From Phoenix dactylifera (Eukaryota > Streptophyta > Magnoliopsida > Arecales > Arecaceae): 64,000 nucleotides of DNA. Position 1 is the first letter of the stretch; each line of letters opens with the position of its first letter. The DNA lies in the NCBI RefSeq assembly GCF_009389715.1, contig NC_052392.1, positions 35,137,144-35,201,143 on the forward strand, read 5' to 3'. A program made the translations under genes and the position numbers. The notes below the pieces were generated by a model. That model was given only the letters and a program-made list of their open reading frames with translations, was not told the DNA's origin and ran no database searches. Below, one piece after another: positions 11,896-22,828 of the stretch.

Positions 11896-12870
11896 GATAC
11901 AATCTCGTCACACTATTGATCTGATAGCTAGTACTATGAAGCATTCGCACAAATGAAAAATTATAAGATGGACCTAGGGTAAAATCACCTTAGGTCCATG
12001 ATGGCCATTAAAATCCTGTTCAGGCATTACGTGCTCAAGCCCCAAATCCTCCAATAAACCAGAGGGTGCAAACCAAATTGTACCACCTGGCCCCTCACAA
12101 AGAGCAAGACAACAATTTACCGACACCATTCGAGACAGGAAAATGGTACATCCTTACGCGGGACATCATCCTCACTGGCAACAAACCAACTAAGATTATG
12201 AGGCCCAGCTGTCAACAAATACTGGCTATACGCGGATTCTCCGTTGCCTTCTAACACACAACATCATCAAAGGAATCCGTCCAACTCCTTGACACCCGGC
12301 CCTTTCCTGCACACGAATGCAACCCCGTGTCTTTATTGCGCCAAAGCAAAGCAACTTCCCCACCCCCATTAAAGCAAAGCAAAGCAAAGGAAAGCAACAA
12401 ATAACAATACGGTAACAATAATATTACAAATAATGACTCGAATCATGGTCACGTAGAAATAGAATAGATGCTTAAATATCAATGTTAAGAAATAATATCC
12501 ACATTAATGTTATCAGTTAGTGCTATTATTATCATTAAAATCATCTTAGGGTAAAATTAAACTCTTTGGTACCCAACTTCCAGAGTTTCCCATTCCCAAA
12601 TTGAGCTAATCTTCCAATATTAGCATGTAAGATGGGCTGAAAGAGCCATCATAAATCAATTTAACAAATCCGTCCGCAGGATATATCCAAGTAGCAGCTT
12701 GAATTGTGTTTTGTTGGATTTGAAAGACTTGGAAGCCTTCTCTTCTAGCAGAGCTACGATCAATGGTATTCATGACCACATGCCCTATTATGTAGAAATC
12801 AAGTATTCATGAAAACGATTAATAGCTTACTTTATAATTTGGTATGAAGGCTCCCTTGAGTCAGAGAAAT
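11896..12870. repeat. Segmental duplication block B, copy 1
   Basis: Aligns with 46478-47402 until the copies diverge after GAGTCAGAGAAAT. It contains an (AAAGC)n tract near 12345-12400 that is shorter in the other copy. A 62-codon frame (12066-12254 plus) occurs in both copies but resembles nothing I know. Confidence 0.85.
12595..12800 (-). pseudogene. RNase H-like retroelement fragment (remnant)
   Basis: Read on the minus strand, this stretch gives a phrase of the type W-x-P-x-x-G-F-V-K-L-x-Y-D-G-S-F, which resembles the opening strand of the RNase H domain at the end of plant LINE ORF2 proteins. The frame then ends at a stop codon. No complete domain is present. The duplicate at about 47130-47340 is almost identical, so the fragment was part of block B before duplication. 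Similarity is by eye over a short stretch only. Confidence 0.35.
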
Positions 12871-14374
12871 GATAGGAGTACTAATTTTTCCAAGACCAAC
12901 AAAAAAACAACAAAAGCTGCAATAGCTTAATGGATCTGCTTCGTAACTAGACCCAAACCAAAAATGTAAGTCAAGCATAAACTTCCAATCCAACCCAACC
13001 TAGTTAGTTTTTTTAGACAATCCAGCTTAGTGGAACTTGACCTGAATTATATCCAATTAATATTCTTGATTTGATCTGGTGCGAGTTCTATCGAAGCTTG
13101 GTTAATAAGAACCTTTTAAAGAAGTCCGATTCGTGGGTTGACAGTGAGCGAGACCTAAAAGGAAAATTATGCTTGCAGATGGCATCTCCAGCTTGGATTG
13201 CATAGTTTGGAGGAATGAGGCTCTTGATAATTTCTAATTCATATATCGATAATTGATAAAAAAATACCATGATTCATCGGGCTCCAATGGCAACTTTGGA
13301 AATTAGAAAGTACTGATTGGAACCATCTGGAGAGCTTCAAGAGAGTAAAGGTCATGCCGTTATTCATTGAAGTTGATTTGACTTTATGGGCTGTTGATGA
13401 TAGTAACAATGAAATTTACATGTTGGCAACTAATGGTTTGCTGGATATATGTTAGTAACCTTGGTCCCCGTTCTAATCTTAAATTACCGACAACATACCA
13501 TGGTATGCTATTACATTACAGAGTTTTGCTTTGACAATTCTCTCATTTTTTCAGTTGTTTTGAGGTTTAATTGTAGCCCATATTGATATGCTAAAGGGTA
13601 GAATAGTAACTTTCAAGTTTGATTGGGCCAGTCGGCTAGTGAATCCATGAGAGACCAAGGAAAAATACTTCTCTGTATTCTATATTGTGCTTCCTCCTGT
13701 GAGCTCAGGGAACAAACAAAGGCACCTCTCCCAAACAGAGTGGAAAGAGAAGAACAAGGGAATTTGGGCAAGCCTGTTAGAGCACTGGATGTAGCTCCCC
13801 TTTTATCTCGCTTACCTATTCTGTCCCTTTTGATCCCACCTTCACCGAATCAGACTTCGCTATGCCTCTTCAAACTCATCCACATTCGGCCATCCAATTG
13901 CCTCCAATTGCTGAATGTGAAATTTTAGCAGATCATATTGAAACATGACAAAGAATAGGGAGGAATGAAGTTTACAATCTGTGTTCAGCCAACCTTTCTC
14001 TTCCCCCCTCCTCTCCTTCTTATACAACCACTCATATGGTCCTCTGAACTGCCACTTGTTCCACCATCCCACGCTCCTCCTCCTCCTCCTCCCTCCCTGT
14101 GCTAAGGTAGAGTGAGAAGTGCCAAATAAAGATATGAAGAGGCTGTTGCAAGGCAAGGGGCACAACAGTGACAATTACATCATATTGTATATTGCAAGGA
14201 TTTGAAATCACTTAGGGGAAAAAATTTGGAATATTTATATATAATGAACAAAGCTCTGGGCTAATTGCCCGAGAAAAGGGTTTTAGGCTACATTGTTGTA
14301 CATCTAACTGCATCTTGATGTCTTATTTGTTTGATCCCTGTAAAATGAGGATAGAATATCAAAGGAAAATTAAT
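12871..14374. other. Unique sequence without a supportable gene
   Basis: AT-rich sequence with a few short ORFs on both strands (for example 13623-13928 plus and 13860-14174 minus) that lack recognisable domains. I see no repeat structure or element ends. Confidence 0.4.
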
Positions 14375-15723
14375 CTTCCCCATTCATAAAGAGAGAGAAG
14401 AGACAAAGGTTTTAATCTTCTTCTCTCTTCTCTCTCTCTTTCTCCCTCCTCTCTCTATTTCTCTCTCTAGTTTCTCTTTCTTCCTTCTTCCTCTTTTTCT
14501 CTCTCATGGTGTCTCTCTCTAGTTGACCCGCATAAGTGGTAGTAGGGACTCGGGGGACCTCGTGATGGACCTTTGGTGGACGCTAGCAGACAGTCTGGGT
14601 TACTAGTTTCCTATTTGATTTTTTTTTGATAAATGAGCTTGAATCTGGAAAGAAAAAGTCATCTGCGCCAAAAGATTCTGATCAGGATACTACTCTGCAC
14701 CCCAACTCGTAGATCGTTGTGTTTAGTCAATCAGAGGTAAGAAGTCTTGTACACAATCACTTTTATGAATAATATATATTTTGTAATACGTGTTGATTTT
14801 AGGGTTTGCATCGTTTTTAGTATGATTGCTTAATGAGTTCTGATATATATATTTTGTTAATATATGGAGATATCAAATATCGGTGATTATGGCTACTTAG
14901 ATTATGGTTTTGATTGTTGGTATATGATGCTGATTATTTTGAAATTTGGGCATGAATATAATATAACATTATATTTTTCTTGGTATGGATGAAATTGAAT
15001 ATTTTGATTGATGAAGAAAAGGATTTGGACTAGACTTATTATGGATTGCCTATCAAGGGCTGAATCGTGACGCATTGGTTTGCTACTGCAGGCCCAAGTG
15101 CAGATATTCGGGTTTTTCACTGCAAGCAAAGCGCAGTTATCTTGGATTGCTACTCTGCTGAAGCGTGGATGTTTTGGTTTGCCAGTCATGCCCCAAAGCA
15201 TGACCTTGAATAGTCCAAATCAAAAAGATAAGGTTAATGAAAAATCTGGATAAAAATATAAGATTAAAAGTATAAAACCACTGCATGATAATATCTTAAC
15301 TGGTTTCTGGAACAGGTTATATGTTTGGCGTACATTTATGGATGCAGATTTTATAAATTTTATCGAGCTATGTTGAATAATCGGTATAAGGCTTTATTAT
15401 TTTGTCTGCATTTTGATGAGGTTTATAGTTAATATTTATTTTAAATTTACTATATTTATATTGGTGTGAGTTTGTGAGATTCTTACTGGGCTGTAAAGCT
15501 CACCCCACGTCTTCTCTTATTCTTTCAGAGTTGCAGGATACATAGTTTTAGATGGGTTAGGCGTGGAGTTCGAGCATTAGAGTTATGAGTTATGAGTGAG
15601 TTAGTTTATTTTCTAGTACCGAGGAACATTTGAAGATTTTATAACTGAACCTGTTGGATCGCTCTAAGGCTCATGCGAGTGTGTTATGTGCTCAGACCTG
15701 GATGTTTGATTTGGGGCGTGACG
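14375..15723 (+). mobile_element. Old solo LTR, 5'-truncated, 3' of DUF247 copy 1
   Basis: Homologous to 33195-34361 and 53390-54936, and more distantly to the LARD LTR (shared TTCTTACTGGGCTG, GCTCATGCG and GGGGCGTGAC blocks). The GC-rich first third is missing here. The end TGACG (TGACA in the other copies) is followed by CAACC, the same target remnant as in the other two cassettes. Confidence 0.75.
15048..15195 (+). repeat. Degenerate 34-bp repeats in solo LTR, about 5 units
   Basis: Units of about 31-35 bp built on GAAGCGTGGATGTTTTGGTT and TTTGCTACTG. The number matches copy 2 (33886-34031), whereas copy 3 has about ten. Confidence 0.7.
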
Positions 15724-15936
15724 CAACCACATTAGATCCAATAGCTTACTTCAAAGAAAATTACAAACCAACCATGATACATCGCAGCAAATTATTTTTT
15801 AGGTGGTCAACAGCATAGCCAACCTTATTTATGTAGACTACCTAACAACCACAGTCAACCGTCTAGTTTCTATTCTCCCCAGATAAACGAAAAATTATTC
15901 AGGATCCATGTTTGGAGGGAATCCTTTCTTATCCAC

Positions 15937-17583
15937 TCACCCTTGATGTAAAGGATGAAAATAGGACAATGCAGAAAATACAGCCTGCTCGACAGTCAGC
16001 AAGAGAAGAAAGATCGCTGCCAACACTGAAATTGTAGCCCATGGGTTGCCAAGATAGTCTCGCCTCAAGGCAGCAAGCCATTTGTGCCATTTGACTTCGT
16101 AAAAGCTGTTTACTTCCTCAATCTGATTTGCAAGGTAGTTCTTTTCCCAAACATAGTGTATCTGACTGCCCAACTGATTGAACAGGTCCGCCACTTCTTG
16201 ATCATTGCTTAGCTTATGTTCCAGTATGCCTTTCAAGTGGAGCAACCGCACGTCCTCAGCCTGGTCGATGATGCAGTCCATAAACAGTGCGTATATCGTA
16301 ATGTACATCTCAGTGTCGAAATAGCACTGTTCGAAAGCTATGAGGTTTCGGAAGAGAGGACCGGTATAGTCATAGATTGGCAGTTGTGGTATCTCCATCC
16401 GCCCACTCCTAAACATTAAATACAACTTCCGGAGGCATAGCAGTGGCGTGATCTTCATCTCCCTTCTCTGAAAATTTATGTTCAAGAAACTGTCTGTCTG
16501 TTCCTTCCTCTCGAACTTCACCCCAGCCCTGTCGAGCTCTGTCGCACTAGGAATCCACTTGGGTGCAGATGTCGGAGACCGTCGTGAAGGATCAACTTCT
16601 GCTTTCTTGCACTTGCACTTCATGAGTTCAAGAATACATCCTGATGCAGATGTCGAAGTCGGTGCAGATGTCGAAGCCCCTTGTGAAGGAGCAGCTTCTC
16701 CTGGTGCAGATGTAGACACTGCTGGCTTTTCTGAAGGGATCCGAGATGAATAAAATAGATGGAGCAGATGATGGTATTCTCCAGGGGACTTGTTCTCGGA
16801 CTTCTTGAATGATTCGGATTCCTCAGGAAGGATGCCCTTGAAAAGCCCGCAAGCAAGGTTAACAAGATTAATCTGTCCATCCTCGCATGCTTTGAGACGA
16901 TCAAATAGCAATTGGATGATGAAGAAAGGAATTTGGTTCTCAAGCTTTAGTAAATCATAAACCATTAATCTAGTAGTGAACAGCCCTGCCCCAGTTGGGC
17001 CCTCAAGCTGTTCGTCCTTCTCCTCGATATTTAAAACAACCTCCTCGGTTGCCTCGCCTTCCAACTTTCCTTCCTCTTCCTCCTTTATCTCCTTCGCAAT
17101 CCCCTTCTCCTTTTTTCTCTCCTTCTTGATCAATGATTCCTTCCTAGGCCACATTTTTAGCATGAGATAAATGATGAAGCACCCATCAAGCAACATGATC
17201 GCTGCCATATCTTCGGCATCCAGTGCGGGGAATTCCACAGAGTAGCAGCTCCGGACCTTCCTATCCTGTTTCTTCAACTCCAACAAGCACTCGTTCAACA
17301 ATTGACTTGCCTGCTCCCGACTTCGATGACGCGATAGAAGGTGCTGGACATACCTCCACTTGGGGTCCCTCATGAAGGAATCGCTCCACCATTTGTGGTA
17401 AAAAGGTCCGAAGGAAGCAATCACCGGTTCGTACGCTTTACGATCCAACTGTCGGATGTGCTCGGGGACCTTGAAGATGGTGCATGGTCTCTTAGGATGG
17501 TCCATAGGTTGTGCCGAATTAAAATCATTCATCACTTCATTGGTCCACACCTCGTCGGTTTGGTAGCCATCGGTGGAAGGCAT
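15937..17583 (-). CDS. DUF247 family membrane-anchored protein, copy 1
   Basis: Plant DUF247 (PF03140) protein of about 548 residues in one exon. Diagnostic motifs are in family order: VPEHIRQLDRKAYEP near the N-terminus, MLLDGCFIIYLM, KLENQIPFF, a short HHLLHLFY motif, SATELDRAGVKF, IYDYTGPLFRNLIAFEQCY, a DQAEDVRLL block, and a C-terminal NPWATISVLAA membrane segment. A Lys/Glu-rich insert follows the LDGCF motif, then a Ser/Thr/Ala/Pro-rich linker. The biochemical role is unknown; in grasses some DUF247 genes lie at self-incompatibility loci (family knowledge, no such role shown here). The codon aligned with copy 3's start is GTG, so the first usable ATG is at 17583. The C-terminal tail differs from copy 2 because of a small deletion at the 3' end. 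The other two copies are at 34635 and 55846. Confidence 0.85.
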   Translation of the reverse strand: MPSTDGYQTDEVWTNEVMNDFNSAQPMDHPKRPCTIFKVPEHIRQLDRKAYEPVIASFGPFYHKWWSDSFMRDPKWRYVQHLLSRHRSREQASQLLNECLLELKKQDRKVRSCYSVEFPALDAEDMAAIMLLDGCFIIYLMLKMWPRKESLIKKERKKEKGIAKEIKEEEEGKLEGEATEEVVLNIEEKDEQLEGPTGAGLFTTRLMVYDLLKLENQIPFFIIQLLFDRLKACEDGQINLVNLACGLFKGILPEESESFKKSENKSPGEYHHLLHLFYSSRIPSEKPAVSTSAPGEAAPSQGASTSAPTSTSASGCILELMKCKCKKAEVDPSRRSPTSAPKWIPSATELDRAGVKFERKEQTDSFLNINFQRREMKITPLLCLRKLYLMFRSGRMEIPQLPIYDYTGPLFRNLIAFEQCYFDTEMYITIYALFMDCIIDQAEDVRLLHLKGILEHKLSNDQEVADLFNQLGSQIHYVWEKNYLANQIEEVNSFYEVKWHKWLAALRRDYLGNPWATISVLAAIFLLLLTVEQAVFSALSYFHPLHQG

Positions 17584-18446
17584 TTCTCTGCTTGGATAAA
17601 TCGGTCCCGGTAGCTCAGGGGCTGCTTCGGCCACGTTGCGACCAGATTTATAAAGCACATGACCAAAGTAAGTTACTATAACTTCTAAGAGAAATTATCT
17701 AACAATCATTTAGTTCAAAAATTAAAATAATTGGTTTTCCATGCCAAAATCCCTCAGTTGCTCCCAGCGAGCTACTTTTATTATGCCTTTTGTATTTAAA
17801 TTATGCAAGTGACGGTATGCAAGTAATCTCTAAGATTTAATTATTTTCCATGCACAAACAAGCAAAAATTTTAAAATTAAGTGATCTAGAGATCTGCTAG
17901 AAATAAAGATTTTCTATGGTTCATTCAAAACCATATATATCACATCGATGATCCAAGAACTCCAACAGAAATTAATAGGGAGAAACCATTTAAAAATAGA
18001 AAAGTTGACAAGATTAGACCACGATTTTAAAAAAAGATAAATGACAGATAAATAGTTGATTTTGAAACTTAGAAAGTAAAATGAAATAAGTAAGAATAGA
18101 AAAATGACGTTTGAATTATCTCTCATGCAGAAAGTAAAAGATAAATGGAATGAAAAGAATTTACATCATACCATCAAGAGTGCTAACCTCTAATTAGTAA
18201 AACATAACATTTAAGAATAACATTGAGAATATGATAATATGCATGATATTCATGAAATTACGATTATTTGAGGTTTTTTATTTTTTAATTTCGTGAGAAT
18301 TTTATTTTATTAGAGAAACTTAAAGCCACCCTCCCAGCTTCACATGCCGACAAATTAAATATGAAAACAAAAGCTCAATGCCCCAAAAAAGCTGTGCCGC
18401 TCGCCGAACTCGAAAAAAAATTCCAACCACGGCAAATTTCAATCAT

Positions 18447-18449
<3 letters not shown>

Positions 18450-18518
<69 letters not shown>
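18450..18518. repeat. (AT)n microsatellite in U1
   Basis: About 69 bp of pure AT, at the position that is also AT-rich in U2 (20649-20674), U4 (37391-37468) and U5 (39579-39665), and is a TG/TA tract in U6 (58316-58341). Confidence 0.95.
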
Positions 18519-18523
<5 letters not shown>

Positions 18524-18663
18524 TATAAAAGGATTCAAATAACGTATAGTTATATATATATCCGTCGTTGTTTACACCATATCTTAATATACAGTGAACG
18601 TCTAAATATGGGTTAGATGAGAGATAATTCATTTTTGAAAATTTTATAATTATTTGTAATACA

Positions 18664-18908
18664 TTGGTGAAGATTTTTGCTTTCCGTGGCGGGAACCAGA
18701 CAACGGTGGAAGAGGAAGACGTACCCAAGTTTGCACGAGGAAATAATCGATGTGGTGTATTGCGATCAACGGTTGATGTGGGGCTTGGGCATACTTCAAC
18801 CACTGTCTGCGTATCAATGCCTGATGATGTGCAGGGAGACATTGATAAAGAATGAGCAACATTGATATAACTTCTAGAAAAGAAATGATTTAGAAATAAA
18901 AGAGGCAT
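18664..18908 (-). other. Small ORF with conserved ends and variable core (U1)
   Basis: The minus-strand frame opens with MPLLFLNHFFSRSYINVA, then MSPCTSSG, and closes with TVVWFPPRKAKIFTNVL. The same ends recur in U3, U4, U5 and U6 while the middle differs completely in sequence and length. It lies about 1.1 kb 5' of the DUF247 start and could be an upstream exon. A possible GTATTA donor follows the conserved AAGCAAAAATC block. No domain recognised. Confidence 0.35.
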
Positions 18909-19811
18909 TTATAATTCAAAAATAAAACAACCGATTTGCAAGAATAAATTTCTTAGTTTCTGCAAGAAAGTTGCTTTTGTTATATTTTTTGAATATGAGC
19001 CAAACAAATTAACAAATACCTTAGAATATTTTGAAAAATATTTTTTAATTAAAAAAATAGATCTAGAGCAAACAAAGATCATCAATGTTGACTTTTCGCC
19101 AACTACGGAGTGGGGCCGTACTGCTTCACGAAAAGAAGGTCTTCTCGGGTCCATAGCAGTTAATGGATGAAAGTGATAGGAAAAAACAATTCCACCTGGC
19201 TCCATTTTGATGACAAACTTGCCATTGGTTGGCAGTTTGCCTTGGTATTTTTATCATTAGCAGACCCACCACGATCTTATCAAGCTGAAAAAAATTCTCA
19301 ATCTCACTTTCATTTATTGGTTGGCACCTCTCACTGTAGGAGCTCGCCTTTCACTAAATTAAGACTTCAAATATTGAATATTTTTTTAAAAATAAGAATC
19401 TTAAGTTATATGGCGGATTTAGATAAGTCAAAATAATTAGGATCGAATTCTCCTCCCATTTAAGAGAATCTCAAAAGTGCTCATCGCTTCCATGAGACAA
19501 AAATCTAAATTATTAATTATTATTTGGGCATAAGGATATCAAACCAAGTCTAATCTTCTTTTATTCTTTCACTAGTAGTTTGATTGGTTCCTAACATAAA
19601 AATTATGACCGGCATGATCCAGATTTCACTTTCGTTAGAGACTTAACCAAATGATAGATGATGTGTATGCAAGAAGATTGGAGTATCACAAAATTGTGTT
19701 ATGTCTTAAAAATTGTTAAACTTTATATATATCTAGAATTGATTCTTATTTAATATTTTAAATTTGTCATATCACTCAGTGACATGCCATCAAGGGATTC
19801 CTCGTCTATGT

Positions 19812-21885
19812 TACAACCTGATTTCTAAAGTGCTTGGCCAAGAAAGTTACTATAATTTCTAAGAAAAAATATCTAACAGACATTTAGATTAAAAATTAAA
19901 ATAATTGATTTTTCATGCGAAAATTTCCTAGTTGCTGTGAGCAAGCCGCTTTTATTATACAATATCTTAAGCATGGGCCCAACAAATTTGACAGGATGCC
20001 TTTTGTATTTAAATTTATGCAAGTGACGGCATACAAGTAATCTTTAGGATTTAATTATTTCTCATACAAAAACAAGCAAAAGTTTCAAAATTAAGGGATC
20101 TAGACATCTCCTAGGAATAAGAATTTCTTGTGGTTCGTTCAAATCATATCACATCCATGATCTAAGAACTCCAAGAGAAATTATTAGAAAGCAACCATTT
20201 AAAAACAAAAAAAGTTGACAATATTTGACCACAATTTGAAAAAGATAAATGACAGATAAATCCTGAAACCTAGAAAGTGAAATGAAATAAGTAAGGATGA
20301 AGAAATGAAATTTGAATTACCTCTCATGCAGAAAATAAAAGATAAATAGAATGTAAATAATTTACATCATATCATCAAGAATGCTAACTTCTAATTAGTA
20401 AAATATAATATTTTAAAATTATGTTGAGAATATGATAATATGTATGATAATCATGAAATTATTGTTTGAGGTTTCTTATTTTTTAAATTTGTGAGAACTT
20501 TATTTTATTGGAGAAACAAAAATCCACCTGTTCCAATTTCACATGTCAACAAATTAAATATAAAAACAAAAGCTAAGGGCCCCAAAAAAATTGTGCCGCT
20601 CGTCGGACTCGAGAAAAAATTCCAACCACAACAAATTTCAGTCATTGCTATATATATATATATATATATATATAAAAGGATTCAAATAATGTATTTGATA
20701 TTTGTTGTTTAAACCATATTTTAATCTATAGTGGAGGTGTAAATATAGATTATATGAGAGATAATTCATCCTCGAAGATTTTGAAATCAGTGGTTAATAC
20801 GTTGGTGAAGATTTTTGCTTTCAGTGGCGGTAACCAGCCAATGGTGGAAGAGGTAGACGTACCAAAGCTTGATGCGCCCCCGATTGGTTCTTCCAACTCC
20901 CAAGGCAGCAATATGGGGCGAGGGCATTCTTCATCCACCGTCTTGCCTTGGGATCCATGCCACGACCTGATGATGTATAGGGAGACATTGATAATGAACA
21001 AGCACCATTGATATAACTGCTAGAAAAGAAATGATTTAGAAATAAATGAGACATTTATAATTTAAAAATAATTAAAAATAAAATAACTGATTTGTAAGTA
21101 TAAATTTCTTAGTTTCTACAAGAAAGTTGCTTTTGTTATATTTCTTGAATATGAGCCAAGCAAATTAACAAATACCTTAGAATATTTTGAAAAGTATTTT
21201 TTAATTAAAAAAATCTATATCTAGAGCAAGCATAGATTATCACCACTTCAAGGAATCTCTTTTCTAGCCCTACCTCGTCACTTCCAATTCTCTTTATTTC
21301 TGATTCAAGATTTATCACTAATATATATAAATATAGCTTGGCACCTGTCTGGGCTTGACTTTTTGCCAACTACAGAGTGGGGCCGCATTGCTTCACGAAA
21401 AGGAAAAGGACTTGGAGGCTTCATGGCAGTTAATGGGTGAAAGTGACAGGAAAATACAATTCCACTTGGCTCCATATTGATGACAAACTTGCCATTGGTT
21501 GGCAGCTGCCTTGATATTTTTATCATTAGCAGACCCTCCACGATCTTATCAAGCTGAAAAAAATTCTCATTAAATTAAAGCTTCAAAAATTGAATATTCT
21601 TTTAAAAAATAACAATGTTAAGCTATACGGTGGATTTGGATAAGGCAAAACAATCAGGTTTGGATTCTCCTTCCATTTAGGAGAATCTCAATGTGCTCAG
21701 CACTTACATGAGGCAAAAATTTAAATTATTAATCATTATTTGGGCATGAGGATATCAATTCAAGTCTAATTTCTTCTTAAGCTTTCACTAGTAGTTTAAT
21801 TGGTTCCTAATATAAAAATTATAACCGATATGATCCAATTTTTACTTTCGTCGGGACTTCACCAAATGATAGATGATGCCATATA
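19812..21885 (-). repeat. Upstream unit U2 with a DUF247 start-codon relic
   Basis: Second copy of the gene's 5' region, directly behind U1. On the minus strand its end reads ACATAGACGAGGAATCCC, against ACATGGACGAAGTATCCC at the start of DUF247 copy 3, so the start codon is now ATA. After about six codons the similarity to the gene stops and the distal block follows. The gene body is absent. The unit is broken at about 21885 by a deletion that joins it to U3. Its short variable ORF (20750-21054) carries a frameshift. Confidence 0.65.
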
Positions 21886-22828
21886 AATAAATGAGAGATA
21901 ATTCATCCTCGAAGATTTTGTAATTAGTGGTTAATACGTTGGTAAAGAATTTGCTTTTCGTGGCGGAAACCAGCCAACGGTGGAAGAGGTAGACGTACCA
22001 GAGCTTTGTGACGTCCTATAGCTTGGAGGACAGCTTCGTGCCCGTGCCAGCGATGCTTTCGGTTTTGGTGCCTCTTTCGTTGGTTCTGCCCTCGCTGAGG
22101 CCTCATCGGGTATTGTATCGCCATGAATGGCCGATGTGGAGCCAGGACATACTTCATCCATTGTCCTGCTTTGGGGATCCATGCCACGACCTGATGATGT
22201 ACAGAAAGACATTGATAATGAACAAGCAACATTGATATAATTTCTAGAAAAGAAATGATTTAGAAATAAAAGAGACATTTATAATTCAAAAATAAAATAA
22301 CTGATTTGCAAAGATAATTTTTTTAGTTCCTGCAAGAAAGTTGCTTTTGTTATATTTCTTGAGTATGAGCCAAGTAAATTAACAAATACCTTAGAATATT
22401 GTGAAAAATATTTTTAATTAAAAAATTCAGATTTAGAGCAGGCAAAGATTATCACCACTCTGAGGAATCTCTTTTCTAGTCTTGCCTCGTCACTTCCAAT
22501 TCTCTTAGTTTCTGATTCGAGATTTATCAGTAATATATATAAATATATCTTGGCGCCCGTTTGGGCTTGACTTTTTGAACCTTTAAATCTCAGTTACATT
22601 TATTGGTTTGCACCTCATTCTAGGGGCTCGCCTTTCACTAAAGTAAGGCTTCAAATATTTAATATTTTTTTAAAAATAAGAATCTTAAGTTATAGGGTGG
22701 ATTTGGATACGTCAGAACAATTAGGGTCGGATAGTCCTTCCATTTTGGAGAATCTCAAATGCGCTCAGCACTGACATGAGAAAAAAATTTAAATTATTAA
22801 TTATTATTTGGGCACTGAGTGATATTTA
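21886..22828 (-). repeat. Upstream unit U3, proximal part
   Basis: Third copy, lacking its start-proximal half because of the deletion at 21885. It contains a variable-core ORF at 21931-22278 (minus), almost identical at its ends to that at 39784-40098 but with an extra internal segment. The unit continues at 24387-24842 beyond a transposon insertion. Confidence 0.7.
21931..22278 (-). other. Small ORF with conserved ends and variable core (U3)
   Basis: 115 codons: MSLLFLNHFFSRNYINVA, then MSFCTSSGRGMDPQ, an Ala/Glu/Pro/Lys-rich core, and GTSTSSTVGWFPPRKA. Compared with U5 it has about 20 more core residues. Function unknown. It may be an upstream exon of a lost DUF247 copy. Confidence 0.35.

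Larger units (their letters stand above)
17584..19811 (-). repeat. Upstream unit U1 of DUF247 copy 1
   Basis: About 2.2 kb homologous to 19812-21885, 36591-38735, 38736-40168, 57511-59830 and 59831-60520. Read on the minus strand it ends at the DUF247 start region. It holds an (AT)n run at 18450-18518 and a small variable ORF at 18664-18908. It is probably the 5' flank or first intron of the gene. No other gene was seen. Confidence 0.75.

Noticed and set aside
13623..14174. 101- and 104-codon ORFs on opposite strands
   Set aside because: Overlapping, no domain, no duplicate in the window to test conservation, and pyrimidine-rich composition.
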